Assembly: GCA_031398975.1 (NCBI GenBank)
Contig: JANNOI010000019.1
Coordinates: 45,163 to 109,162 of the forward strand
Direction: 5' to 3'
Length of the DNA stretch: 64,000 nt
DNA from: JAKFWI01 sp031398975
Lineage (GTDB): Bacteria; Pseudomonadota; Alphaproteobacteria; Caulobacterales; Aquidulcibacteraceae
Below, piece by piece: positions 44,326 to 51,866 of the stretch (positions are counted from its first letter, which is position 1; each line of letters starts with the position of its first letter). Under the pieces are notes generated by a model. The model was not told where the DNA came from and ran no database searches. It saw nothing but the letters and a program-made list of their open reading frames with translations. The translations under genes were made by a program, and so were the position numbers.

Positions 44326-45687
44326 ATGACCTTGTCCGCGCGCCTCGTTCCGCCCGCGCGCCCGGCCGCTTGGCTTGCGCGGCCCTGGTTGGTTGCTGGA
44401 GCCCTCGCGGCGCTGCTGTTGGTGAGTGCGTGCGGGCGCGACAGCCAGGGCCCCGCCTCCCCCCTGACCGACCCCGTGGTGGCGGCCACCGTCAACGGCA
44501 AGCCGATCCTGATCGACGACGTTCTGGCCGAAGCGGTGGCCCGGGGGGCCGCCAAGGAAGGCGAGGACCTTGACCCGGATTCCGCGCTGTTCCAGCAGAT
44601 CCTGGAAGACCTGATCGAGACGCGCCTCTTCGCCGTGGAGGCCGAGGCCCGCGGCCTCGACAAGGACCCCGAGGTGCGCCACCGCCTCGAGATCGCCCGC
44701 GAGCGCATCCTCGCCAATGTGCTCAACGAAAACATCGCCGACACGGCGCTCAAGAATTCGGCGATCGAGAGGATGTACCGCGAGCAAGTGCGCCTCCTGA
44801 AGCAGGGTCGCGAGGTGCGCGCCCGTCACATCCTGTTCGACAGCAGAGAGGCGGCCCTCGCGGCGAAAAGAAGGCTCGACCAGGGCGAATTGTTCGAGCG
44901 GCTGGCGTATGATCTGTCGAAAGACCGCGCCACCGCGCCCGATGGCGGCGATATCGGCTATTTCCTGCCCGAGGCCATGCCTGACGGGTTCCGCGAAGCG
45001 GCGCAGAACACCCCTGTCGGCGCGGTGAGCGCGCCGGTGCGCACCGAGCAGGGCTGGCATCTTGTAAAGATCGAGGAGCGGCGCGAGGCCGCGCCGCCGA
45101 GCCTGGAAAGCCTGCGCCCGAAGATCGTGCAATGGCTCATGTTCGAAGAGCAGCGCCGGGTGGTGGAGAAGCTGAAGGACAGCGCCCGCATCGCCCGGAT
45201 CAGCGATTCCCCCGAGGGCGGCGCCGCGACCCCGCGCGCCGCCGGCCCCGGCCTCCCGACCCCCGACGACACGCCCGACGCTCCCGCCGCTGACGCCCAA
45301 AGCCCCGCGCCCGAGGACGAACGCCCCGCCGCGCCCGAAGCCGCGCCGCCCGCTCCAAAACCCCCGCCCCCCCAGATTGCGGCTGCGCCCAACCAGATTG
45401 CGGCTGCGCCCAAACCGGCCGCGCCCAAACCGGCCGCGCCAAACGCGGCCGCCGCGGCGGAAGCCAAGCCCGCTCCGGCCAAGCCCGGCGCCGCAAGCTC
45501 GGCGCTGCTCGCCAAGCCCGCCCCCGCAAAGCCGACGCCGGATACGACCGCTCGCGCCGGCGCAAGCAACGATTCCGGCCTCTTCGCCCCATCCGCTTCC
45601 GCCCCGGCCGCGCCCGCCGCACGCAATCCCGCGTCCCCCGCGCCCGCCGTCCCCGCCGCCCGCCTTCCAGGCGAACGCGACACCTGA
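44326..45687 (+). CDS. PpiC-type peptidyl-prolyl isomerase lipoprotein with low-complexity tail
   Basis: The 453-residue protein has a lipoprotein signal (ALAALLLVSAC, cysteine C36). A SurA/PrsA-like helical region (60-155, NGKPILIDDVLAEAVARG) is followed by a parvulin domain (about 160-255, with VRARHILFDSREAALAAKRR, DGGDIGYFLPEAMPDGF, VRTEQGWHLVKIEER). The final 150 or so residues are nearly all Pro, Ala, Lys and Ser and contain short tandem repeats. It probably folds envelope proteins in the periplasm. The ATG at 44326 gives a clean lipoprotein signal; the frame is open further upstream. Confidence 0.88.
   Translation: MTLSARLVPPARPAAWLARPWLVAGALAALLLVSACGRDSQGPASPLTDPVVAATVNGKPILIDDVLAEAVARGAAKEGEDLDPDSALFQQILEDLIETRLFAVEAEARGLDKDPEVRHRLEIARERILANVLNENIADTALKNSAIERMYREQVRLLKQGREVRARHILFDSREAALAAKRRLDQGELFERLAYDLSKDRATAPDGGDIGYFLPEAMPDGFREAAQNTPVGAVSAPVRTEQGWHLVKIEERREAAPPSLESLRPKIVQWLMFEEQRRVVEKLKDSARIARISDSPEGGAATPRAAGPGLPTPDDTPDAPAADAQSPAPEDERPAAPEAAPPAPKPPPPQIAAAPNQIAAAPKPAAPKPAAPNAAAAAEAKPAPAKPGAASSALLAKPAPAKPTPDTTARAGASNDSGLFAPSASAPAAPAARNPASPAPAVPAARLPGERDT
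45373..45445 (+). repeat. Short tandem repeats in the PpiC-protein tail
   Basis: A 21-base unit beginning CAGATTGCGGCTGCG occurs at 45373-45393 and 45394-45414, differing only at its last base. It is followed by two near-copies of a 15-base unit ACCGGCCGCGCCCAA. Both preserve the reading frame and give QIAAAPN and KPAAP repeats. Confidence 0.85.
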
Positions 45688-45753
45688 AGCAGTGCGGCGG
45701 CTGAGGCTGGCCGGCGGCTGGCGTTGGGGAATTGGGCGGGGTAGAAGCCGGGC

Positions 45754-46986
45754 ATGGCCGGCCTTGTTCGCTCTCCGCTCGCTCCCGCTTCGTTTCCGGC
45801 GCTGCCTGCGGTGCGCGGGGTGCAGGCGGGGACCGCGCGGCTTGGGCTTTACAAGCAGGCGCGCGACGATCTCCTGGCCTTCGCCTTCCCCCCCGGCGCG
45901 AGCGTGGGCGGCGCGTTCACCACCTCAAAGACCGCCTCGGCCGACGTGCTCTGGTGCCGGGAGGCGGCGGCTCAGGGGCGGGCGCGCGCGCTGATCTGCA
46001 ACGCCGGCAATTCCAACGCCTTTACGGGCCCCGCCGGCCTCGCCAAGAACGCCGCCACCCGCGCGGCCGTCTCCCGCCTGGCGGGCTGCGCGGAGCATGA
46101 GGTCTTCCTCGCCGCGACCGGGGTGATCGGCCAGCCTCTGGCGCCGGAGCGCGTGGCGGACGCGCTGCCCGCGCTCTGGGACCGCCTCGGCGGCCCCGAT
46201 TGGGAGGCGCTGGCGCGCGCCTTCATGACCACCGACACCTTCCCCAAGGGCGCAGGCGAGACGGTCGCGCTGGACGGCGCGGAGGTGCGCATCGCCGGCA
46301 TCGCCAAGGGCTCCGGCATGATCGCGCCGGACATGGCCACGATGCTCGCCTTCGTGTTCACGGACGCTGCGCTCTCCCCCAAGGCAGCGCAGGCGCTCGT
46401 GGGCGCCCATCTCGCTTCGACCTTCAACGCCATCACCGTCGACAGCGACACCTCCACCTCCGACACCCTGCTCCTGTTCGCCACCGGCGCGAGCGAGGCG
46501 GCCCCGATCCTCGATCCGGCCGACCCGCGCTTTCCCGCCCTGTCCGACGCCGTCGGGCGGGTGATGCTGGATCTGGCCTTGCAGGTGGTGCGCGACGGCG
46601 AGGGGGCGAGCAAGCTGGTGCGCGTGGCTGTGCGCGGGGCCCGGGACGCGGCATCCGCCCGCCGCATCGCGCTCTCGATCGCCAATTCCCCGCTGGTGAA
46701 AACCGCCATTGCGGGGGAGGACGCCAATTGGGGCCGGGTGGTGATGGCGGTCGGCAAGGCCGGCGAGCCGATCGCACCGGACCGGCTCGCCATCCGCTTC
46801 GGCGGCGAATGGACCGCCCGGGACGGCGGGGCTGCGCCCTATGACGCCGCCAAGGTCGACGCCCATATGAAGGGCCAGGAGATCGACATTCTGGCGGATG
46901 TCGGTCTTGGCGCAGGCGAAGCGCTGGTTTGGACCTGCGACCTCACCAAGGGCTATGTTGAGATCAACGGGGCCTATCGCAGCTGA
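45754..46986 (+). CDS. argJ: Bifunctional ornithine acetyltransferase/N-acetylglutamate synthase ArgJ
   Basis: The enzyme transfers the acetyl group from N-acetylornithine to glutamate in the cyclic arginine pathway. The 410-residue protein has GAFTTSKTASADVLWCR, NAGNSNAFTG, TTDTFPKGAGE, and the autocleavage region IAKGSGMIAPDMATMLAF with T196 as the new N-terminal nucleophile of the beta chain. ANSPLVKTAIAGEDANWGR binds substrate, and the C-terminus is TKGYVEINGAYRS. Whether it also accepts acetyl-CoA cannot be told. Confidence 0.97.
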   Translation: MAGLVRSPLAPASFPALPAVRGVQAGTARLGLYKQARDDLLAFAFPPGASVGGAFTTSKTASADVLWCREAAAQGRARALICNAGNSNAFTGPAGLAKNAATRAAVSRLAGCAEHEVFLAATGVIGQPLAPERVADALPALWDRLGGPDWEALARAFMTTDTFPKGAGETVALDGAEVRIAGIAKGSGMIAPDMATMLAFVFTDAALSPKAAQALVGAHLASTFNAITVDSDTSTSDTLLLFATGASEAAPILDPADPRFPALSDAVGRVMLDLALQVVRDGEGASKLVRVAVRGARDAASARRIALSIANSPLVKTAIAGEDANWGRVVMAVGKAGEPIAPDRLAIRFGGEWTARDGGAAPYDAAKVDAHMKGQEIDILADVGLGAGEALVWTCDLTKGYVEINGAYRS

Positions 46987-47010
46987 GCCGCCGGATTTAG
47001 GGTTTCGCGC

Positions 47011-47310
47011 ATGAGAGAAATCGCCCTCGCTCAGTCCGCACCCTCAGACTCCGCGCCCGCCGATCCGGCGCTGGCGGACCTGGTGGCCGAAATTGAAGCC
47101 ACCGGCGAAACCATCCTCCTGACCCGCAACGGCCAACCCGCCGCCACCCTCGCCCCGGCGGGGAACGCGCTTCGACCAAAGTCTAATACGGCCCTGGGCG
47201 ATTTATTGCTTGCGCATCTCGACCATCTCGCCCACCGCGATCCTCACACGCTGACCCCACTGACCTGGGAGGCGTTGAAGGCCGATATCGATGCGGAAGA
47301 CCGGGCTTGA
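47011..47310 (+). CDS. Phd/YefM-like antitoxin of a PIN toxin pair
   Basis: The 99-residue protein has a central LVAEIEATGETILLTRNGQPAATLAP, the strand-helix signature of Phd/YefM antitoxin DNA-binding domains, here preceded by about 25 extra residues. The C-terminal half (LGDLLLAHLDHLAHRDPH) would contact the toxin. It overlaps the toxin gene by four bases, the standard arrangement. Antitoxins of this kind repress their own operon; no operator was identified. Confidence 0.82.
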   Translation: MREIALAQSAPSDSAPADPALADLVAEIEATGETILLTRNGQPAATLAPAGNALRPKSNTALGDLLLAHLDHLAHRDPHTLTPLTWEALKADIDAEDRA

Positions 47311-47717
47311 CCACCTGCATCCTCGACGCCTCCGCCGCGCTCTGCCTTCTGGCGCCTAATCAAGCGACGGCCGCCGGCCGCGCCTTCGCCGCTGAGCTTC
47401 CTGCGGATTTAAGGGCGCCGGAAGTGTTTTCCGTCGAGGTGCGCAACGCTCTCGTCAAGCTCGAGCGGCGTGGCCATCTGGCTATGGGGGCCGCGGATAG
47501 CGCGTTGAGCGCACTCGAGGCGGGGATGGCGCTCATCCCGCCATCTCCCGCCCGATGGCCGTACGTCATGGATCGGGCGCGGCGGCGCAATTTGGGCGTG
47601 TACGATGCGGTGTATCTTGAACTGGCCCTGCGCCACGACGCAGCCCTGGCGACGCGCGACCAGCGATTGCTGCAAGAGGCGCGGCAATTGCACGTCGCCG
47701 TTAAGGATTTGCGGTGA
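47307..47717 (+). CDS. PIN-domain ribonuclease toxin (VapC-like)
   Basis: The 136-residue PIN domain has the acidic catalytic residues in place: D7 (CILDASAAL), E44 (FSVEVRNAL), D100 (LGVYDAVYLELA) and D118 (ATRDQRLL). VapC toxins cut specific tRNAs or rRNA and are held inactive by the cognate antitoxin. The start appears to be a TTG overlapping the antitoxin stop, which would keep toxin translation low and coupled. All key residues are intact, so it should be active. Confidence 0.9.
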   Translation: MTTCILDASAALCLLAPNQATAAGRAFAAELPADLRAPEVFSVEVRNALVKLERRGHLAMGAADSALSALEAGMALIPPSPARWPYVMDRARRRNLGVYDAVYLELALRHDAALATRDQRLLQEARQLHVAVKDLR

Positions 47718-47798
47718 TGCGCGCATCTGATGGCGCGCTCTGATGCACCCCTCTTAACCCTCCTCTCATACGCGCCCTTAACCCTCATGCCGCAGGAT

Positions 47799-48209
47799 AT
47801 GGTTTCAGTGCGACCGCTTCTGCTTGTGGCGGCGGCCGCTTTGATCGACGCGGAGGGCCGAGTGCTGATCGCGCAGCGGCCTGCGGGCAAGAGCTTGGCG
47901 GGGCTCTGGGAGTTTCCCGGCGGCAAGGTGGAGGCGGGCGAAAGCCCCGAGGCCGCCCTGGTGCGGGAGCTGAAGGAGGAGCTGGACGTGACCGTGGATT
48001 CCGACGCGTTGGACCCGTGCGCCTTCGCTTCCCATGCGTATGGCGATTTTCACCTGCTGATGCCGCTCTACGCGGTGCGGCGCTGGCGCGGGCGCCCGCA
48101 ACCACGCGAACACGCCGCCCTCGCCTGGGCGCACCCGGACGCGCTCGACGCGTACGCCATGCCCCCCGCCGATCTGCCCCTCATCGCCAAGCTCAAGGCC
48201 CTGCCATGA
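47799..48209 (+). CDS. mutT: MutT-like Nudix hydrolase (8-oxo-dGTP diphosphatase type)
   Basis: About 136 residues. MutT-type N-terminus LLLVAAAALIDAEGRVLIAQRP, then GLWEFPGGKVEAGESPEAAL and RELKEELDV form the Nudix box. The box follows G-x5-E-x7-REUxEExGU except for Asp where the last glycine is usual. The catalytic glutamates are present. It likely removes oxidised nucleotides. ATG codons at 47787 and 47799 are both possible; the later one starts at the first strand. Its stop overlaps the start of the pilin gene (ATGA). Confidence 0.88.
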   Translation: MVSVRPLLLVAAAALIDAEGRVLIAQRPAGKSLAGLWEFPGGKVEAGESPEAALVRELKEELDVTVDSDALDPCAFASHAYGDFHLLMPLYAVRRWRGRPQPREHAALAWAHPDALDAYAMPPADLPLIAKLKALP

Positions 48210-48358
48210 GCCGCTTCTGGGCCGACCGAAACGGCGCGACCGCGATCGAGTACGGCTTGATCTGCGCGCTGATCGTGCTCGCCATCCTCGCCAGCGTCTC
48301 TGCGCTGGGCGACAGCGCGGTAGGCCTGTTCGCCATCGCCGAAAACTGGCCCAGCTGA
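48206..48358 (+). CDS. Flp/Fap-type pilin (Tad pilus subunit)
   Basis: The 50-residue prepilin has a short basic leader (MSRFWADRNG) ending in glycine, then ATAIEYGLICALIVLAILAS. This is the Flp signature with glutamate at +5 and tyrosine at +6 after the predicted G/A cleavage site for a CpaA/TadV peptidase. One hydrophobic helix and a short C-terminal tail (AIAENWPS) follow. It is most likely the major or a minor pilin for the Tad machine encoded at 27684-35669. It starts inside the mutT stop codon, so expression is tied to mutT, an unusual partner. Confidence 0.9.
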   Translation: MSRFWADRNGATAIEYGLICALIVLAILASVSALGDSAVGLFAIAENWPS

Positions 48359-48368
48359 GCCGGCCGCC

Positions 48369-48929
48369 TTACGCCTCCAGCTCGACGTCCCAATAGAGGT
48401 AATCGAGCCAGGAGCGGTGCAGGTGGTGGGGCGGGAAGCGCCGGCCCATGGCTTGCAGCTCGTGCATGTTCGGCCGCCGCGGGGTTCGGGCGGGGAACAT
48501 CCGGGCTTCGCGCGGCGTCCGCCCCCCCTTGCGCAGATTGCACGGCCCGCAGGCGGTGACGATGTTCTCCCACGTCGTGCGGCCGCCTTTCGAGCGCGGG
48601 GTCAGGTGGTCGAACGTCAGGTCGTGGGCGGCGCCGCAATAGAGGCAGGCGAATCCGTCGCGCAGGAACACATTGAAGCGGGTGAAGGCGGGCGGGCGGT
48701 CCTGGCAGATATAATCGCGCAGCGAGATCACCGAGGGCAGGCGCATCTCGAACGAGGGAGAGCGCACCACGTGCTCGTATTCCGCGATCACCTCCACCCG
48801 GTCCAGGAACACCGCCTTCACCGCCTCCTGCCAGGGCCACAAGGAGAGCGGGTAATAGGAGAGCGGGCGGTAATCGGCGTTCAGGACCAGAGCGGGCCAC
48901 CCGGCCGGCGGTGCGGTCAAAACCTGCAT
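48369..48929 (-). CDS. HNH endonuclease family protein
   Basis: The 186-residue protein has an N-terminal domain (LVLNADYRPLSYYPLSLWPW) and an HNH nuclease motif. The zinc cysteine pairs are CLYCGAAHDL and CGPCNLRKG, with the catalytic LTFDHLTPRSKGGRTTWEN between them. This family is widespread in alphaproteobacterial chromosomes as a single core gene and is not tied to a phage or intron. Its cellular substrate is unknown. It converges on the pilin gene with 10 bases between stops. Confidence 0.93.
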   Translation of the reverse strand: MQVLTAPPAGWPALVLNADYRPLSYYPLSLWPWQEAVKAVFLDRVEVIAEYEHVVRSPSFEMRLPSVISLRDYICQDRPPAFTRFNVFLRDGFACLYCGAAHDLTFDHLTPRSKGGRTTWENIVTACGPCNLRKGGRTPREARMFPARTPRRPNMHELQAMGRRFPPHHLHRSWLDYLYWDVELEA

Positions 48930-49087
48930 GGGCGGCCTCCCCTGTGCAGGGGCGCCGCTTCAAAGCGGGCGAGCGCGCGCCGGGTGATCGCGTGGGGTGG
49001 GTTGAAGATCGATCCTCCGCCGCCGCAACGGCTTAGCGTAAAACAAGCGCGTCCGCGACCGCTGATAACCGATTCAGGGTGACGCCA

Positions 49088-49750
49088 TTATGACGCCCCC
49101 GCCAGCCCCATGCGCAAAAACGCCCCGCCCAGCTCCACCCCGTCCGGCCCGATGGCGTGGGGCACGCCGTACGAGACGTGCCATTGCGCGCCATAGCCGG
49201 CGGCGCACAGGGCCTGCGCGGCGCTGAACATCGCCCCGACCGGGATCACCTCGTCCTGATCGCCGTGGATCAGCAGCACGGGCGGCTTGGCCGCGGGCCG
49301 GCCCTCAAGACCCTCGCTCGACGCCAGCATGCCCGAAAGCGCCAGGATCGCGGCTGGCGGCTTGGGGCGGCGCAAGCCCACATGCAGCGCCATCATCGCC
49401 CCCTGGCTGAAACCCACCAGCGCCAGACGCCCATCCTCCAGCCCGTAGCGCTCGAGCTCGCGATCGAGGAACCGGTCCAAGCCGGGCGCCGCCCCGGCCG
49501 CGCCGGCGGCCATCAGGCGCGGATCCAGCCGCGCGATCGGGAACCATTGCCGCCCGCCGGGCGCGCCGGGAACCGGATCGGGCCCGTCCGGCGCCACGAA
49601 TTGCGCCTGGGGGAGAAGCTTCGTCCAGTGCCGCGCGAGCGCGATCAGATCGTCCCCGTTCGAGCCATAGCCGTGCAGCAGCACCACCAGCGCGTTCGGC
49701 CGGCCGCCGGAGGCGGGCGCGAGGCGCGGACCGTCGATCAACAAGGCCAT
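49088..49750 (-). CDS. Phospholipase/carboxylesterase family alpha/beta hydrolase
   Basis: The 220-residue protein is close to the family norm. The nucleophile elbow is GFSQGAMMALHVGLRRP (serine near 115). The oxyanion region is VVLLHGYGSNGDDLIAL, the acid lies in LLIHGDQDEVIPVGAMF, and the histidine in GVPHAIGPDGVEL. Such enzymes hydrolyse short acyl esters or thioesters; the natural substrate is unknown. No signal peptide is present. The gene is divergent from gluQ. Confidence 0.92.
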   Translation of the reverse strand: MALLIDGPRLAPASGGRPNALVVLLHGYGSNGDDLIALARHWTKLLPQAQFVAPDGPDPVPGAPGGRQWFPIARLDPRLMAAGAAGAAPGLDRFLDRELERYGLEDGRLALVGFSQGAMMALHVGLRRPKPPAAILALSGMLASSEGLEGRPAAKPPVLLIHGDQDEVIPVGAMFSAAQALCAAGYGAQWHVSYGVPHAIGPDGVELGGAFLRMGLAGAS

Positions 49751-49808
49751 GATAGGCGAGACCTTAAGGCGAAAGCCTTATCTTGCCGGGCTTGGCGCGA
49801 GGGTCCAA

Positions 49809-50660
49809 GTGCGCAGGGTGTTCGTGACGCGCTTCGCCCCCTCGCCTACCGGCTATCTGCATTTAGGCCACGCCTTTTCCGCGCTCACCGCGTACGCGGC
49901 CGCGCAAGCCGCGGGCGGGCGTTTCCTGCTGCGAATCGAGGATCTGGACCAGGGCCGGTCGCGCCCTGATTTCGAGGCGGCGATCTATGAGGATTTGGCG
50001 TGGCTGGGCCTTTCCTGGGCGGAGCCGCCGCGCCGCCAGAGCGCGCACTTGGACGACTATGCCCGCGCGCTCGACCGGCTGATCGCGCAGGGCGTGGCGT
50101 ATCGCTGTTTCCGCACCCGGCGCGAGGTGCTGGCCGCGATCGCGGACGCCCCGCATGGGCCAAAGCCGCTCTATTTCGGCCAAGCCCTGCCCGCGGCGGA
50201 GGAAGCGGCGCGCCTCGGCGCCGGGCAGGCGTTCGCGTGGCGGCTGTCCAGCGCGCGGGTGCGCGATGCATTGGGCGCCCGGCTTGCGGATCTGCGCTTT
50301 TCGACCGAGCGCGGCGAGACGCCGCTGGACCCCGCCCGGCTTGGCGACGCGGTGATCGCGCGCAAGGATTTCCCCGCCAGCTACCATCTGGCGAGCGTCG
50401 TGGATGACGCGCTGCAGGGGGTGAGCGATGTGATCCGCGGCGAGGATTTGGCCGACAGCGCCCATCTGCACGTCGTGCTGCAAACCCTGCTGGACCTGCC
50501 TACCCCGCGCTACCGCCACCACCGCCTGATCCACGGCCCCGACGGCGTACGCCTGGCCAAGCGCGACAGCGCAACCGCGCTGCGCGCCCTGCGCGCCGAG
50601 GGCCTCAGCCCGGAGGACGTGCGCGCCCACCTTGGGTTCCAGGCGGCCAAGCCGGGCTAA
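49809..50660 (+). CDS. gluQ: Glutamyl-Q tRNA(Asp) synthetase
   Basis: The enzyme attaches glutamate to the queuosine base of tRNA-Asp. The 283-residue protein is a truncated glutamyl-tRNA synthetase paralogue lacking the anticodon-binding domain. The HIGH region is RFAPSPTGYLHLGHAFSAL, the substrate pocket RIEDLDQGRSRPDF, and the KMSKS-like loop VRLAKRDSATALR. The zinc site is reduced: YRCFRTRRE retains only the first cysteine of the usual C-x-C. The start is a GTG at 49809 with GAGGG upstream; a GTG at 49818 is also possible. Confidence 0.92.
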   Translation: MRRVFVTRFAPSPTGYLHLGHAFSALTAYAAAQAAGGRFLLRIEDLDQGRSRPDFEAAIYEDLAWLGLSWAEPPRRQSAHLDDYARALDRLIAQGVAYRCFRTRREVLAAIADAPHGPKPLYFGQALPAAEEAARLGAGQAFAWRLSSARVRDALGARLADLRFSTERGETPLDPARLGDAVIARKDFPASYHLASVVDDALQGVSDVIRGEDLADSAHLHVVLQTLLDLPTPRYRHHRLIHGPDGVRLAKRDSATALRALRAEGLSPEDVRAHLGFQAAKPG

Positions 50661-50662
50661 TG

Positions 50663-50739
50663 TGGTGGTGGGGGCGGGAATCGAACCCGCGACCTTGGGG
50701 TTATGAATCCCACGCTCTAACCAACTGAGCTACCCCACC
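50663..50739 (-). tRNA. tRNA-Met (anticodon CAU, elongator type)
   Basis: The minus strand begins GGTGGGGTAGCTCAGTTGG and ends CCCCCACCACCA. The anticodon loop is TTCATAA and the T-arm GGGTTCGATTCCC. The acceptor stem pairs fully from the first base, which excludes the initiator tRNA. Length is 77 bases with encoded CCA. It starts two bases beyond the gluQ stop. Confidence 0.95.
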
Positions 50740-50841
50740 GACGCGCGCCGGGCCTCGGGTCCGGGCGCCTTTGGGACGCGTGGCATAAAACGCCGGGCCT
50801 GGGGATGCAAGAAGGCGCGGGTCGCGCTTCGGCGCGCCCGC

Positions 50842-51759
50842 TCACCGGCCCCCAGCGGCGGGGGATGGGGCGGGCGATGGGCCCTGGGCTTCGATCGCGG
50901 CCAGTACGCGTGCGGCGTCGGGCCCGACATAGGCTTGCGGCCGAGAGGGCTGCTGCTTGTCGCGCGTTTCCCAGTCGAGGATTTGCGCCTTGGCGCGTTC
51001 GAACGCGCTCATCAGGCCGCCGGGCGTCTTCATCGCGGTGTTGAACAGGGCGTCGCCGAAATAGGTCCACTCCCGCTCTGGCTGGCAGCCGAAGGAGGGC
51101 TGGCTGGCGGAGGCCGCGGTGAGCACAAGCGTGCCGCGGTCGGACAGCGCCGGTATGAATTGCCCGGAAAAACAGGCCGACAGGATCACCACCCGGGTCT
51201 TGAGCCCGGCATCATCGAGGATCGTGCGCAGATGGTGCGGCTGCAGCCGGTATTCCATCCGGTTCGGCTCGACCACCGACATGCCCACATTCTGCTGGCC
51301 ATGGGAGGTGAGGAACACGATCGCCAGATCCTCGCGCGGGTCCATCACCTCGCCCAGCCGGGCGAGCGCGGCCTCGATATGGTTGGGGGTGGCGGCCGGG
51401 AAGGCGGGCGATTTCGCGGCGTTGAAATTGGACAACACGATCGTGCGCCCGGCGGCGGAATAGCGCTCTGACAGCACGGCGGCGGCCTTCGACGCCTCGC
51501 TCTCGAACACGTGCTCGCCCCACAGCGCCGCCGTCAGCACGTAGACGTCGCGCACGCCCGGCCGCTGGGGCTGGAGCGCGGCGAGGGATTGCTCCAGGAG
51601 CCGGTGCTGACGCAGCGCGATCGGCGCCGACCACACCGCCTCCCCCCCGGAGAACGGCCGCGGCCCCGCGCGCTGGGCCGCGACCGGTTGCGCCCAGCAC
51701 GCCGCCATCGCCGCGACCGCGGCCGCCACCGTTCCAAGGATCGGCGAAAGCTTCTTCAT
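50842..51759 (-). CDS. Secreted C13-family (legumain/caspase-like) cysteine peptidase
   Basis: About 305 residues. The signal peptide LSPILGTVAAAVAAMAACWAQ is followed by a C13 domain with DVYVLTAALWGEHVFESEA, the catalytic H153 (LAIVFLTSHGQQN) and C196 (VVILSACFSGQFI). It also has the C-terminal REWTYFGDALFNTAM characteristic of bacterial C13 proteins. The fold is that of clan CD (legumain, GPI8, caspases). It would act in the periplasm or outside the cell; no substrate is known. The ATG at 51759 gives a clean signal peptide. Confidence 0.88.
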   Translation of the reverse strand: MKKLSPILGTVAAAVAAMAACWAQPVAAQRAGPRPFSGGEAVWSAPIALRQHRLLEQSLAALQPQRPGVRDVYVLTAALWGEHVFESEASKAAAVLSERYSAAGRTIVLSNFNAAKSPAFPAATPNHIEAALARLGEVMDPREDLAIVFLTSHGQQNVGMSVVEPNRMEYRLQPHHLRTILDDAGLKTRVVILSACFSGQFIPALSDRGTLVLTAASASQPSFGCQPEREWTYFGDALFNTAMKTPGGLMSAFERAKAQILDWETRDKQQPSRPQAYVGPDAARVLAAIEAQGPSPAPSPAAGGR

Positions 51760-51866
51760 CGCGCCACCATGACGGGCGGGGCGCGCGCGCTCAACCCTCG
51801 CCTGCGCGGCCCCGCAAATTTCATCGCCTTTGTTGCACATCGCCGCGCGCGCCCGTTCAATAGGCG

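Noticed and set aside
47754..47785. Two TTAACCCT copies 24 bases apart upstream of mutT and the Flp pilin gene
   Set aside because: Spacing does not fit CtrA or a known promoter; it may be meaningful for pilin control, but two short copies are not enough support.
48369..48929. HNH endonuclease gene considered as a homing or phage nuclease
   Set aside because: It has normal composition, sits among core genes, and belongs to a family that is a common single-copy alphaproteobacterial gene.
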